DNA from: Chryseobacterium sp.
GTDB taxonomy: Bacteria; Bacteroidota; Bacteroidia; Flavobacteriales; Weeksellaceae
Length of the DNA: 64,000 nt
Reading direction: 5' to 3'
NCBI RefSeq assembly: GCF_019236175.1
Contig: NZ_JAFAJM010000016.1
Span: 1-64,000, forward strand
Shown one piece after another: positions 17,136-25,209 of the stretch. The position numbers were made by a program, and so were the translations under genes. Under the pieces are notes generated by a model, which did no database searches, had not been told where the DNA came from, and was given only the letters and a program-made list of their open reading frames with translations. Position 1 is the stretch's first letter. Each line of letters opens with the position of its first letter.

Positions 17136-18341
17136 ATGAGCCCTGCCCAAAAAGAGAAAGGTTTTTTCGCTTTCACCAATATTAATTATCTGATAAAAAA
17201 TAAAGAATCACAAAGTCTGAAAACCAAGATTTTATTACACACCGCCATGTGGTTGTCATTTAGTCTTTTACTGTTCTTAGATTATTATTTAGCACTCAAC
17301 ATTTCCTTTTGGCAGTCTGTTTTCTTATCCGGACGGGTGTTATTCAGCAGTGCTGTGGTCTTTTATCTGTTTTTTTATCTGTTTTTGCCTTTTGCCCGGA
17401 AAAATAAAAAAATATGGATTTTAGTCATTTTCTTTCCTGTTTTTATTGTTATATGGCTTGTTATTAACAACTTATGTTATGTGATGGCAGATTATTTGAA
17501 ATTTGATCTTTCTAATCTGTATCCTATCATGGGAAAAGGAAAAGATTATCGTCCTAATCTTAAAGAAGTTTTTAATTTTAAATTTATCATTCTGAATTCT
17601 TTATCTGTCATTTATTCCTTATCTCCATTTTTCTTTACTAAGATCATTGTGGATGTCACAAGGCTGAATGAAGAAAAACTTCGCATACAAAAGCAAAAAT
17701 CTGATCTTGAAATTAATAATGTAAACATTGAGAAAGATTTTCTTAAAGCCCAGCTTAATCCCCATTTTTTATTTAACACACTGAATAATTTATATGCTCT
17801 GACCGTTAAAAAAGATGACAAAGCTCCTGAGATTGTTTTAAACTTATCAGATATAATGGGCTATACTTTATATGAATCCAATACTGAAAAAGTTCCTTTA
17901 CATAAAGAGCTGGATTTTATTTCCAATTATTTTGAGCTGGAAAAAATGCGCTATCCGGAAGACACAAAAATTCAATTAATTATTTTAGGAGAAGAGGCAG
18001 CAGCAGGGCTGGAAATCGCTCCCTTACTGACTTTCACATTTATAGAAAATGCTTTTAAATATGGATTGAAAAATATTAATAAGCAATTTGTTAAGGTTAT
18101 TATTGATATTAAAGAAAATATTTTTTTCTTTGTAGTCGAAAACGATATTGAAGAAAAAGAAACTGCAAACCGGAACAAAAGTTATTTTGGAGGTATAGGT
18201 CTTTCAAATGCCAAAAAGCGTTTATCATTATTATATCCTGATATGCATGAGCTTGTGGTGGAAAATAATGATGAGATTTACAGAGTTTCTCTAAAAATTG
18301 ATTTGAATGAGCGAAATACTGCGTTGTATAGTAATAGATGA
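17136..18341 (+). CDS. LytS-type sensor histidine kinase of the RiPP locus
   Basis: This 401-residue kinase has four transmembrane helices at about 30-170, then a coiled coil. The His_kinase motif QLNPHFLFNTLNNL has His210, followed by a HATPase domain (FIENAFKYGL, FGGIGLSNAKKRL). It signals to the LytTR regulator encoded next, with which it overlaps by 35 nt. It starts 11 nt after the dehydratase, so production and sensing are co-transcribed. The loops outside the membrane are short, which fits sensing of a hydrophobic peptide or membrane stress. Autoinduction by the exported peptide is a reasonable guess. Confidence 0.88.
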   Translation: MSPAQKEKGFFAFTNINYLIKNKESQSLKTKILLHTAMWLSFSLLLFLDYYLALNISFWQSVFLSGRVLFSSAVVFYLFFYLFLPFARKNKKIWILVIFFPVFIVIWLVINNLCYVMADYLKFDLSNLYPIMGKGKDYRPNLKEVFNFKFIILNSLSVIYSLSPFFFTKIIVDVTRLNEEKLRIQKQKSDLEINNVNIEKDFLKAQLNPHFLFNTLNNLYALTVKKDDKAPEIVLNLSDIMGYTLYESNTEKVPLHKELDFISNYFELEKMRYPEDTKIQLIILGEEAAAGLEIAPLLTFTFIENAFKYGLKNINKQFVKVIIDIKENIFFFVVENDIEEKETANRNKSYFGGIGLSNAKKRLSLLYPDMHELVVENNDEIYRVSLKIDLNERNTALYSNR

Positions 18342-19011
18342 TGAGCCACTTGGAAGAGAGGTTATTGAAAACTTTGTAGAAAAGATTCCTTTTATTACAT
18401 TATCATCTTCATTTGGAGATCCTCTTGAAGCATTAGATTATTTGCAAAAATCCGAAGTCGATATTGTCCTGACCGATATTCAAATGCCTAAAATCAACGG
18501 ACTTGAATTGATACAATCATTGCCTAATCCTCCCGTCGTTATTTTTATTACAGCTCACCGTGATTTTGCTCTTGACGGTTTTGACACCGGTGCCGCAGAC
18601 TATCTGGTAAAACCGGTAAGATTTGACCGGTTTTTAAAAGCAATCAACAGAGCCAAAGACTTTATAGGAAATAATAAAAAAAGCAAGAAAGAAAATCTTA
18701 CAGACAGGATTTTTATTAAAACAGACGGAAAGCTGGTTAAAATCCTTTTGAAGGATATTTTATACGTCGAGGCTCAGGGAGATTATCTGAAAATTGCTAC
18801 AGAGAAAAATTCTTATACCACACTTTCTACCATGAAGTCTATGGATGAAGCACTGACCCTTCCTGCATTCTTTCGTGTTCAGCGTTCTTTTATTGTGAAT
18901 GTTTCTGCTGTTCAGGCTATTAACGGGAATATGGTGGAGCTTGTTAACGGAAAAATCATCTCTATTGCGGTGAGTAAAAAAGACGAGTTGTTCACTCTTT
19001 TGGGATTGTAA
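18307..19011 (+). CDS. LytTR response regulator of the RiPP locus
   Basis: This 234-residue regulator has a receiver domain at 1-120 (acidic pair Asp11-Asp12, phosphorylation site Asp57 in LTDIQMP, Lys in LVKPVRF) and a LytTR DNA-binding domain from about 135 (IFIKTDGKLVKI, FFRVQRSFIVN). The ATG lies inside the kinase gene, so translation is coupled. LytTR proteins bind direct repeats upstream of target promoters. Likely targets are the precursor promoter and the small operon that begins at 19125. Confidence 0.9.
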   Translation: MSEILRCIVIDDEPLGREVIENFVEKIPFITLSSSFGDPLEALDYLQKSEVDIVLTDIQMPKINGLELIQSLPNPPVVIFITAHRDFALDGFDTGAADYLVKPVRFDRFLKAINRAKDFIGNNKKSKKENLTDRIFIKTDGKLVKILLKDILYVEAQGDYLKIATEKNSYTTLSTMKSMDEALTLPAFFRVQRSFIVNVSAVQAINGNMVELVNGKIISIAVSKKDELFTLLGL

Positions 19012-19124
19012 TTATTTATTTAAACCTGCTTTTGTTTATTTCTATCGGTAAAATTTGATTTTTCAGCGACAGATTTTGTGTAAGTTTTAGTTATGTTACA
19101 TTTTTGTATCAAACTAAATAAAAC

Positions 19125-19259
19125 ATGAATACACAATCAAAAAAAACTGAGATCGAAAAGTTAAAAGTGAAAAAGAAAGTTGTAAAGAAAAACGACAATT
19201 CTAAAGAGGCAACTTCTATAATAAATACAACCCCAACATTAACCTGGACAATTTTTTGA
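19125..19259 (+). CDS. hidden small peptide, candidate RiPP precursor 4 (Thr-rich C-terminus)
   Basis: This 44-residue ORF starts MNTQSKKTEIEKLKVKKKVV. The C-terminal part SKEATSIINTTPTLTWTIF holds six Thr, two Ser and one Trp and no Cys. A very basic N-terminus and a Thr/Trp-rich end match precursor 3 in layout, though no double glycine is present. It sits 113 nt after the LytTR gene, behind a promoter-like pair (TTTG at 19075-19078 and TACATTTTTG at 19097-19106), and overlaps the next gene by 4 nt. It is probably a LanB substrate or signalling peptide. Codon pattern and position support a real gene, but its short length keeps confidence moderate. Confidence 0.55.
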   Translation: MNTQSKKTEIEKLKVKKKVVKKNDNSKEATSIINTTPTLTWTIF

Positions 19260-19612
19260 GTACTTCTATTAAATGCTTTATGGTAAGCAACAATGATCTG
19301 GTTCTTAATAAACTTACATTTTTTATTGAGCAAACTTATTTTTTAGAAATTTTTGACGAAGAGGAATTATCATTTGAAGACGGATATCCAATGTTTATGT
19401 TTTTTGATATAGATTCATTAAAGATTGGCGTCCAGAATGTTAAGAAAATTTTGTCATTGCCGTTTCTGCCTGTTTTTATTTCATCCGTATATTCACGGGA
19501 TTTTATAAAACAGCTTATGGGAAACAGTTTTTCAAACTTCGGATTTTTAAATAAGAAGTCTAGCTACCACGATTTTATTACAGAAATAAGTCATGTTATA
19601 GATAAAAATTAA
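19256..19612 (+). CDS. orphan receiver-like domain protein
   Basis: This 118-residue protein is a single response-regulator-like fold without an output domain. Beta strands (IKCFMVSNND, YPMFMFFDIDS, LPVFISSVYS) alternate with helices. Asp51 in FFDIDS could be the phosphorylation site, but the usual N-terminal acidic pair is replaced by SNND and the Lys/Pro motif by NKKSS, so phosphotransfer is doubtful. It starts at TTG 19256 inside the stop codon of the 44-residue peptide (ATG 19280 is an alternative) and is followed by a strong terminator. It may tune the adjacent LytS/LytTR pair or bind the peptide. Confidence 0.65.
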   Translation: MSTSIKCFMVSNNDLVLNKLTFFIEQTYFLEIFDEEELSFEDGYPMFMFFDIDSLKIGVQNVKKILSLPFLPVFISSVYSRDFIKQLMGNSFSNFGFLNKKSSYHDFITEISHVIDKN

Positions 19613-19640
19613 CAAATATCTCTTACCATGTGACCAAAAA

Positions 19641-19668
19641 AACTCAAATGTATCATTTGAGTTTTTTT
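19641..19668. terminator. bidirectional terminator after the RiPP locus
   Basis: A perfect 10-bp stem, AACTCAAATG with CATTTGAGTT, has a T-run on the right and an A-run on the left. It separates the RiPP locus from the convergent EamA gene. Confidence 0.85.
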
Positions 19669-19688
19669 ATTTTATAAGATAGTTTGAT

Positions 19689-20102
19689 TCAAAAAATCAG
19701 AACCATAGTACCGATAATGATGAGTAGAGCTCCAATACCGGTTTTCAGGGTAAGAGATTCTCCCAGAAACAAAACAGATAATACAATCGTTAAAGCAAGG
19801 CTCAGCTTATCTACAGGTGCTACCTGTGTTACTTTTCCGGCCTGTAGTGCCTTAAAATAAAATATCCATGAAAGTCCGGTGGCCACTCCGGAAATAATGA
19901 TATACGTAAGATTATGCCTGGAGAGAGCAGGGATTCCTTTATATTCGCTGCGTGCTATAACAATTCCCCATGCAACAAATAAGATAATGATACTTCTTAT
20001 AGCTGTAGCCAGATTAGAATTAACCCCTGTAATCCCGATTTTTGCAAAAATTGCTGTTAATGAGGCAAAAAATGCAGAAAGAATTGCGTAGACCCACCAC
20101 AT
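19689..20102 (-). CDS. EamA-family small membrane transporter
   Basis: This 137-residue protein has four or five transmembrane helices making one EamA (DMT superfamily) half: MWWVYAILSAFFASLTAIFA at the start, VAPVDKLSLALTIVLSVLFLGE and GIGALLIIIGTMVLIF at the end. Full DMT exporters have two such halves; single-half proteins act as dimers. The conserved PVDKLS and FLGE segments are typical of this group. The substrate is unknown. It is a single gene on the minus strand that shares a terminator with the RiPP locus. Confidence 0.85.
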   Translation of the reverse strand: MWWVYAILSAFFASLTAIFAKIGITGVNSNLATAIRSIIILFVAWGIVIARSEYKGIPALSRHNLTYIIISGVATGLSWIFYFKALQAGKVTQVAPVDKLSLALTIVLSVLFLGESLTLKTGIGALLIIIGTMVLIF

Positions 20103-20375
20103 ATTTTAAAATTTACTGGTTTGAAATATTGTTAAAGTTTCCGGCATAATAACTTCATTTTTTATTCTTTCATATTGCCTTTATCATGTGCAGCAAATCC
20201 TGTACCCAATATCAGGTTTATTTTGACAGGGTGCCTTTTGTCATAGACAAATCAAATTTTTATGCATTTTTTATACCTTCTATTTTGTTACGATGAATTA
20301 TCACCTGTCAGACTCTTAATGACAGACATTCCTGCAGTAATTTATCTTATTGGGAAGCAGGGAAATAAACTGAGC

Positions 20376-21407
20376 TTATTGTAACAGGCTCAAAATATCT
20401 TCAACACCTAAATTAATTCCTGCATAAACAGCATATTGCGGAGAATAATAAGGCAGGAAGCCCCGAATATCCGTTCCTATAATCAACGATGTTTTTTTAC
20501 CGGTAAGGCGGTACGCAATATGAGCTCTTATTAAATAGAAACCATAAGCAATATGACGGCTTTCATAGCCATAGGCTGGAAAGCTGAAAGAAGAGCTGTC
20601 TTCCCTTTTGCCAAAATTCTGGCCTGAAACGCTGAACCCGATGGTAGGCTGAACAAAAAATTCCCATTTTTGCCTGTTATCCTGCAAATAAAATGTGGCT
20701 CCAATTCCAAAATATCCGGTTAATAAAGACGACTTTTGAACCTGTGTATCTCCGTTAATATTATGTTTAACTACTGTTTTCTGCACAGAATCATAAACTA
20801 ACGTTTTCTGAAGAATAGTTTTAATAGTTGTCGTAGTCATATTTTTTGAATTGTAGAGCTCAAAATGGGTATGAATAAATATTTTTTGATTTGACTTTGA
20901 ATCGGTAAGCCGAAATAAGGGCTGGACATACACACTAAAAGAAGAATTCTTTACTTCAAAACTGTACTCATTCAACTGCTGATAATACTCTGAGCCCTGT
21001 TTAACCTGGTCAAGTGGTGATTGGGCAACATAATCGATCTGTCGCAGGACTCTGATATTATCTTCCGTTTCCGGAGTGACAGAATAATCAATTCCTGTGA
21101 AGCCTGCATTAAAGCCCCATCTTGTTTTTCCCAGATCCGGAGCCATTAATCCTAACTGCCATACATAATTAGATTTTAAGCTGGTGGGAGAACTGAAATT
21201 ATAAGCATTCAAAAATACAAGTTTTGACAATAAACTTAAAGTGTCCGCTGATTGTATCTTTGTATTTATCTCTTTTCCCTCTTTTTTAAGGGAATCCGGT
21301 TTTTTATCATAAACCATCATTTCCCTTTCGGTCTGATTGATATTCTGTCCCCAGCCGTACACTGCAAACAATAACAATATTACGGTAAATAATTTTTTAG
21401 TTTTCAT
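20376..21407 (-). CDS. secreted outer membrane barrel-like protein
   Basis: This 343-residue protein has a signal peptide (MKTKKLFTVILLLFAVYGWGQ), then a charged linker and alternating hydrophobic/aromatic strands up to the C-terminus (for example YGFYLIRAHIAYRLTG, YAVYAGINLGVEDIL). This fits an outer membrane beta-barrel of 8-12 strands. I cannot name the family. It stands alone, about 270 nt from the EamA gene and 150 nt from the AraC gene. The role is unknown. Confidence 0.7.
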   Translation of the reverse strand: MKTKKLFTVILLLFAVYGWGQNINQTEREMMVYDKKPDSLKKEGKEINTKIQSADTLSLLSKLVFLNAYNFSSPTSLKSNYVWQLGLMAPDLGKTRWGFNAGFTGIDYSVTPETEDNIRVLRQIDYVAQSPLDQVKQGSEYYQQLNEYSFEVKNSSFSVYVQPLFRLTDSKSNQKIFIHTHFELYNSKNMTTTTIKTILQKTLVYDSVQKTVVKHNINGDTQVQKSSLLTGYFGIGATFYLQDNRQKWEFFVQPTIGFSVSGQNFGKREDSSSFSFPAYGYESRHIAYGFYLIRAHIAYRLTGKKTSLIIGTDIRGFLPYYSPQYAVYAGINLGVEDILSLLQ

Positions 21408-21555
21408 GACATTAAGGTTTTGTTAGTAATTATTGTAGACTTTCCGCCAGGTGAAAACCTATGTAAATTTATAAGCAAACCTTAATGCATTACAATAACA
21501 CAAAAGGGTGATTCTTTGCCGCAGCAGTATGCGGTACAATGAATAAATAATACGG

Positions 21556-22371
21556 CTATTTTGTATCCATCAGCCGGACTGAACTCGGAGGGTAGCCAAA
21601 TTGTTTTTTGAAGGCAAATGAAAAATGAGAAAGATTTTCAAATCCCAGATCTAAGTAAATATCAGAAACCGAATTTCCATTCTGACTAAGCAGAGTATGA
21701 GCTTCTTTAAGCCTCCGAATCTGTAACCATTGCCGCGGCGGGAGCCCAAAACATTTCTGAAAATCTCTTTTGAAAGCCGATAAACTTCTTCCGGTTAAAT
21801 AAGCAAACCGTTCAACTTTAACATTGAAATGAAAGTTTTTATTCATAAAAGACTCGATATCTATTTTATAAGGATCAGAGAAATCAAATAAAACATGAGC
21901 AAGATCCGGATCGTAGCTCATCATCAAAAGAAGAGCCTCCTTTTGCTTTAAACGAATAAGCTCTTTAGAATCAGGATTACTGAGGAGCTCCTCATAGGGA
22001 AGAAGGCCATACATAAAAGCTGATAAAGCTTTACTGTCCGGCTTTATAAATGCCTGGATATTTTTTTGCTTTTCGGCCTGGTACCCGTATTCACGACTGA
22101 AATCATGCAATATATCATCATCAAAATAAATAGTTACCGTTTTAATTTCACCGTTTTTAGGCGGATATTTGGCAAACTTTACCAGGCTGTTTTTTCTTGA
22201 AGAATAAAGTTCACCTTCCTTAAATAAAGTTTTAACAGTACCATCATTTAGCTCCATTTCACCAGAAAGTATTAAACCTAAACTATGAGTCAGGCTGAAT
22301 TGCTCTCCGTCTCTGAACTCTGCAAAATGACAGGAGTAATTAACAGGCATAAGGGTCTTTTGATCTTTCAT
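21556..22371 (-). CDS. AraC-family transcriptional regulator
   Basis: This regulator of about 271 residues has a cupin-like sensor part (HSLGLILSGEMELNDG, LVKFAKYPPK) and a C-terminal pair of helix-turn-helix motifs (VERFAYLTGRSLSAFKRDFQKCFGLPPRQWL, split here over two helices, then DLGFENLSHFSFAFKKQFGYPPS). I took ATG 22371. An in-frame start at 22431 exists, but a TAAGTTTG box lies between the two. It is 120 nt downstream of the aldehyde dehydrogenase gene in the same direction and probably controls it through the direct repeats at 23956-23995. Confidence 0.85.
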   Translation of the reverse strand: MKDQKTLMPVNYSCHFAEFRDGEQFSLTHSLGLILSGEMELNDGTVKTLFKEGELYSSRKNSLVKFAKYPPKNGEIKTVTIYFDDDILHDFSREYGYQAEKQKNIQAFIKPDSKALSAFMYGLLPYEELLSNPDSKELIRLKQKEALLLMMSYDPDLAHVLFDFSDPYKIDIESFMNKNFHFNVKVERFAYLTGRSLSAFKRDFQKCFGLPPRQWLQIRRLKEAHTLLSQNGNSVSDIYLDLGFENLSHFSFAFKKQFGYPPSSVRLMDTK

Positions 22372-22491
22372 GATTTGAATATTATTATCGGGAATGATTT
22401 CTTTTTCAAACTTACAAACTTTTATCAGCATATAGAGATACCATCCGGTTCAATCACATGAATACTGATTTCACCGGATGGTCATGATATT

Positions 22492-23907
22492 TTATCCCAA
22501 TATTGCTTTAGGTTCTAGGTAAGCCTCAAGCCCGAATACTCCGTATTCACGGCCAATACCACTTTGTTTAAACCCTCCGAAAGGAGCCTTTGGATCATGC
22601 GCAAATCCGTTGATACAGATTCTTCCCGCATCAATCTGTGCTGCAATGCGTTCTGCATGTTCTTTATCGGAAGAACTGATGTATGCCGCTAAACCATAGG
22701 TAGTATCGTTGGCAATAGAAACGGCTTCTTCTTCATTTTTATAAGGAATAATAGATAATACAGGCCCGAATATCTCCTCCTGGGCGATACGCATATTGTT
22801 ACGGACATTTGTGAAAATGGTTGCTTTTACAAAATTACCATTTTCCAGCCCTTCCGGTTTTCCTTCACCTCCTGCAAGCAATGTAGCTCCTTCAGACTGC
22901 CCAAGCTGAATATAGCTTTGGACACGGTCGTATTGTTTCGCGCTTACCATAGGCCCTACAAGAGTATCTTCTTCATTGGGATTTCCAACTTTTACATTTT
23001 TTACAGCCTCTATGGCAAGTCTGTTCACCTCTTCCAGTTGATCCTCAGGAACAAGAAGACGGGTAGGAGCAATACATGCCTGTCCGTTATTCATATAAGC
23101 TCCGAAAACAGCCATAGGAATTGCCGTTGTAAGATCAGCATCTTCAAGGATAATGTTGGGAGATTTTCCACCAAGTTCAAGGGTAACCCGTTTCATCGTA
23201 TCTACAGCTCCCTTGGCAATTGCTTTTCCTGTAACCGTAGATCCTGTAAAGGAAATTTTGGCAACATCAGGATGAGCGGTAATCTCTGTGCCTACCACAT
23301 TTCCTAGCCCATTAACGATGTTAAAAACACCTTTTGGCAAGCCGGCTTCATGAAAACACTCTGTAATGATCTGGGTTTGTCTTGCACTCATTTCGCTCGG
23401 CTTAATCACTGCTGTACATCCTGCAGCAATAGCTGTAGCCAGTTTGGTACATATAAAACCGTTACTTGCATTCCAGGGAGTGATGATGCCGACAACACCC
23501 AGAGATTCAAAACGTAATTTTGAGTGCCCGATGGTGGTTTCGAAATCAAAAGACTCCACAAGCTCTATGGTATTGGTAAAGGCTGAGATTGCATTTTGTA
23601 CACTCATTCTGCAGAATTGTAATGTACCTCCGTATTCACTGACCATAACGGATACCAGCTCTTCTTCTCTTTTGCTTACCGTTTCATGAAGCTTTCTAAG
23701 AAAATCAATACGTTCCTCCTTGGTCGTTTTTGAAAACGCTTTGAAAGCCTCTTTGGCAGCTGCAATAGCGGCTTTTATATCCTCTTTATTTCCTAAAGTA
23801 ACTTCTCCCGTTTTTTGATTGGTAGTGGGGTCAATAAGGTTAAAAGTTTCTGTTCCGCGTGGCGAAACAAATTCGCCATTGATGTAAATTTTATTAATCT
23901 GTATCAT
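22492..23907 (-). CDS. NAD(P)-dependent aldehyde dehydrogenase family protein
   Basis: This 471-residue enzyme oxidises an aldehyde to the acid with NAD(P). Visible motifs are the cofactor loop FTGSTVTGKAIAKGA, the general base in LELGGKSPNI, the nucleophile Cys in NNGQACIAPTR and the end motif PFGGFKQSGIGREYG. The N-terminal MIQINKIYINGEFV is the usual start, so I use ATG 23907 rather than the longer ORF from 23973, whose first residues are not family-like and would include the upstream repeats. The substrate is not clear. An AraC regulator gene follows. The promoter region carries two 17-bp direct repeats. Confidence 0.9.
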   Translation of the reverse strand: MIQINKIYINGEFVSPRGTETFNLIDPTTNQKTGEVTLGNKEDIKAAIAAAKEAFKAFSKTTKEERIDFLRKLHETVSKREEELVSVMVSEYGGTLQFCRMSVQNAISAFTNTIELVESFDFETTIGHSKLRFESLGVVGIITPWNASNGFICTKLATAIAAGCTAVIKPSEMSARQTQIITECFHEAGLPKGVFNIVNGLGNVVGTEITAHPDVAKISFTGSTVTGKAIAKGAVDTMKRVTLELGGKSPNIILEDADLTTAIPMAVFGAYMNNGQACIAPTRLLVPEDQLEEVNRLAIEAVKNVKVGNPNEEDTLVGPMVSAKQYDRVQSYIQLGQSEGATLLAGGEGKPEGLENGNFVKATIFTNVRNNMRIAQEEIFGPVLSIIPYKNEEEAVSIANDTTYGLAAYISSSDKEHAERIAAQIDAGRICINGFAHDPKAPFGGFKQSGIGREYGVFGLEAYLEPKAILG

Positions 23908-23955
23908 TTTGATTGATTTTGATACAGCAAATTTCGGTTGAAAAATAAAAGATGA

Positions 23956-23995
23956 GTTTGTTGTATAGCTCAAATTTTGTTTGTTGTATGGCTCA
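23956..23995 (-). promoter_or_regulatory. two direct repeats, probable AraC operator of the aldehyde dehydrogenase gene
   Basis: GTTTGTTGTATAGCTCA at 23956-23972 and the same sequence with one change at 23979-23995 lie 23 bp apart, about two helical turns. They end 49 bp upstream of the ATG. This is the usual layout of AraC-type half sites, and an AraC gene follows the dehydrogenase. Confidence 0.6.
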
Positions 23996-24433
23996 TTATT
24001 AAAGATTGAAATTCATATTCCGGATATAAAAAGGATGTTTTTTGTTTTTATTAGTAAAAATTGATTATTTTTATTCCATTAATATAAAAAGGTCACATTT
24101 TGGGAACCACCCGTAAACCTATATTCGCTTAGTATTAGCCTTCCAAACCAGAGGCTAGTCATTGTTTCGTTCAGGTAATTCTCCCTGAACGGGTTTTCAT
24201 CATATTATTTTCGCACCAACAACCTGCTTTTTGTTTGCCAATAAAACGACAGAATTAGTCTGGAACTTCCTGTATTACATTGAAAAGGATCCTTGAAGCT
24301 GTCCCGGATATTGTCATTTTCTCAGATACAACTGAAGGAAAGTTTCATATAAGAACAAACAGGATATCAGGTCAGGTCATGCGTGAATAGTATACAAAAA
24401 CTAAACAGATAATACTAAGCACGATTATAAATA
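23996..24433 (+). other. non-coding stretch with two hairpins, candidate regulatory RNA
   Basis: No ORF of note is present. At 24136-24157 TAGCC pairs with GGCTA, and at 24168-24191 CGTTCAGG pairs perfectly with CCTGAACG, followed by GGGTTTTC. A TTG/TAATAT pair resembling a promoter precedes them near 24060-24090. This could be a short RNA ending near 24197. The remaining 230 nt up to the DUF1062 gene show nothing clear. Confidence 0.3.
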
Positions 24434-25063
24434 ATGAGTCAGGAATATATATGGGAGGTAAAAGCTAAAAATACCCCCTTTCTCAAAAAGAAATGCAATC
24501 ATTGTGACAGCGAAAGGTTTTACTGTAGCGATAAATTCAGAATGAATGCTCAAAAAAAGAATATCGATATATGGTTAATTTACAGGTGTACAAAATGTAA
24601 AAATACTTATAATATGACGCTGTATTCACGTACCAGGACAGAATCCATAACTAGAGATCTCTTTAGTAAATTCTCAGAAAATAATGCAGATACAGCCTGG
24701 GAATATGCATTCTCTCTGGAAACAAGAAGGAAGAATAATGTAGAATCAGATTTGGAAAGTGTGGAATATGATATAGAGCATGATCCTATAGAAAATCTTC
24801 TTTATTCTGAAAGTGAAATACTCACATTTACAATTAAATATCCGTTCGATTTTAATCTCAGGGTTTCAACAGTGATCAGAACATGTCTGAATCTTTCTTC
24901 AAGTAAACTTAATCAGCTGATGGAGATAAATGGCGTTTTTTTTCAGGGAAAACCTTTACGGAAGAAATATAAATTAAAGAATGGGGATAGGGTGCAGGTC
25001 AATAAAAAGAAGCTGACGGAGCTGTATGATCCGGAAAAAGAAAGACGGCAGGAAAAGCAGTAA
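24434..25063 (+). CDS. DUF1062 domain-containing protein
   Basis: This 209-residue protein has an N-terminal half with the DUF1062 pattern: YIWEVKAKNTPFLKKKCNHC, FYCSDKFRMNAQKKNIDIWL and IYRCTKCKNTYNM, with CxxC pairs (CNHC, CTKC) that could bind zinc. The second half has an S4-like or RNA-binding look (SSKLNQLMEINGVFFQGKPL, KLKNGDRVQV), reminiscent of S4 domains where a peptide loop recognises RNA. The cellular role is not known. It is a single gene with its own terminator at 25133-25179. Confidence 0.8.
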   Translation: MSQEYIWEVKAKNTPFLKKKCNHCDSERFYCSDKFRMNAQKKNIDIWLIYRCTKCKNTYNMTLYSRTRTESITRDLFSKFSENNADTAWEYAFSLETRRKNNVESDLESVEYDIEHDPIENLLYSESEILTFTIKYPFDFNLRVSTVIRTCLNLSSSKLNQLMEINGVFFQGKPLRKKYKLKNGDRVQVNKKKLTELYDPEKERRQEKQ

Positions 25064-25132
25064 TAGCTGTCAATGATAAACCTTCAGATTTTGATGCACA
25101 GGTTTTATATTTATGATCTGCATTAAAAATAG

Positions 25133-25179
25133 AATAGCCCCGGATAGACAAACCGTTCATTCGTGTATTCGGGGCTATT
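25133..25179 (+). terminator. terminator of the DUF1062 gene
   Basis: AATAGCCCCG pairs with CGGGGCTATT around a long loop that includes an ATTCGTGTATTCG repeat (see 28849-28913). The T-run is short. Confidence 0.5.
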
Positions 25180-25209
25180 TATAATATATCTTAACGAAAA
25201 TTTTCAGAT

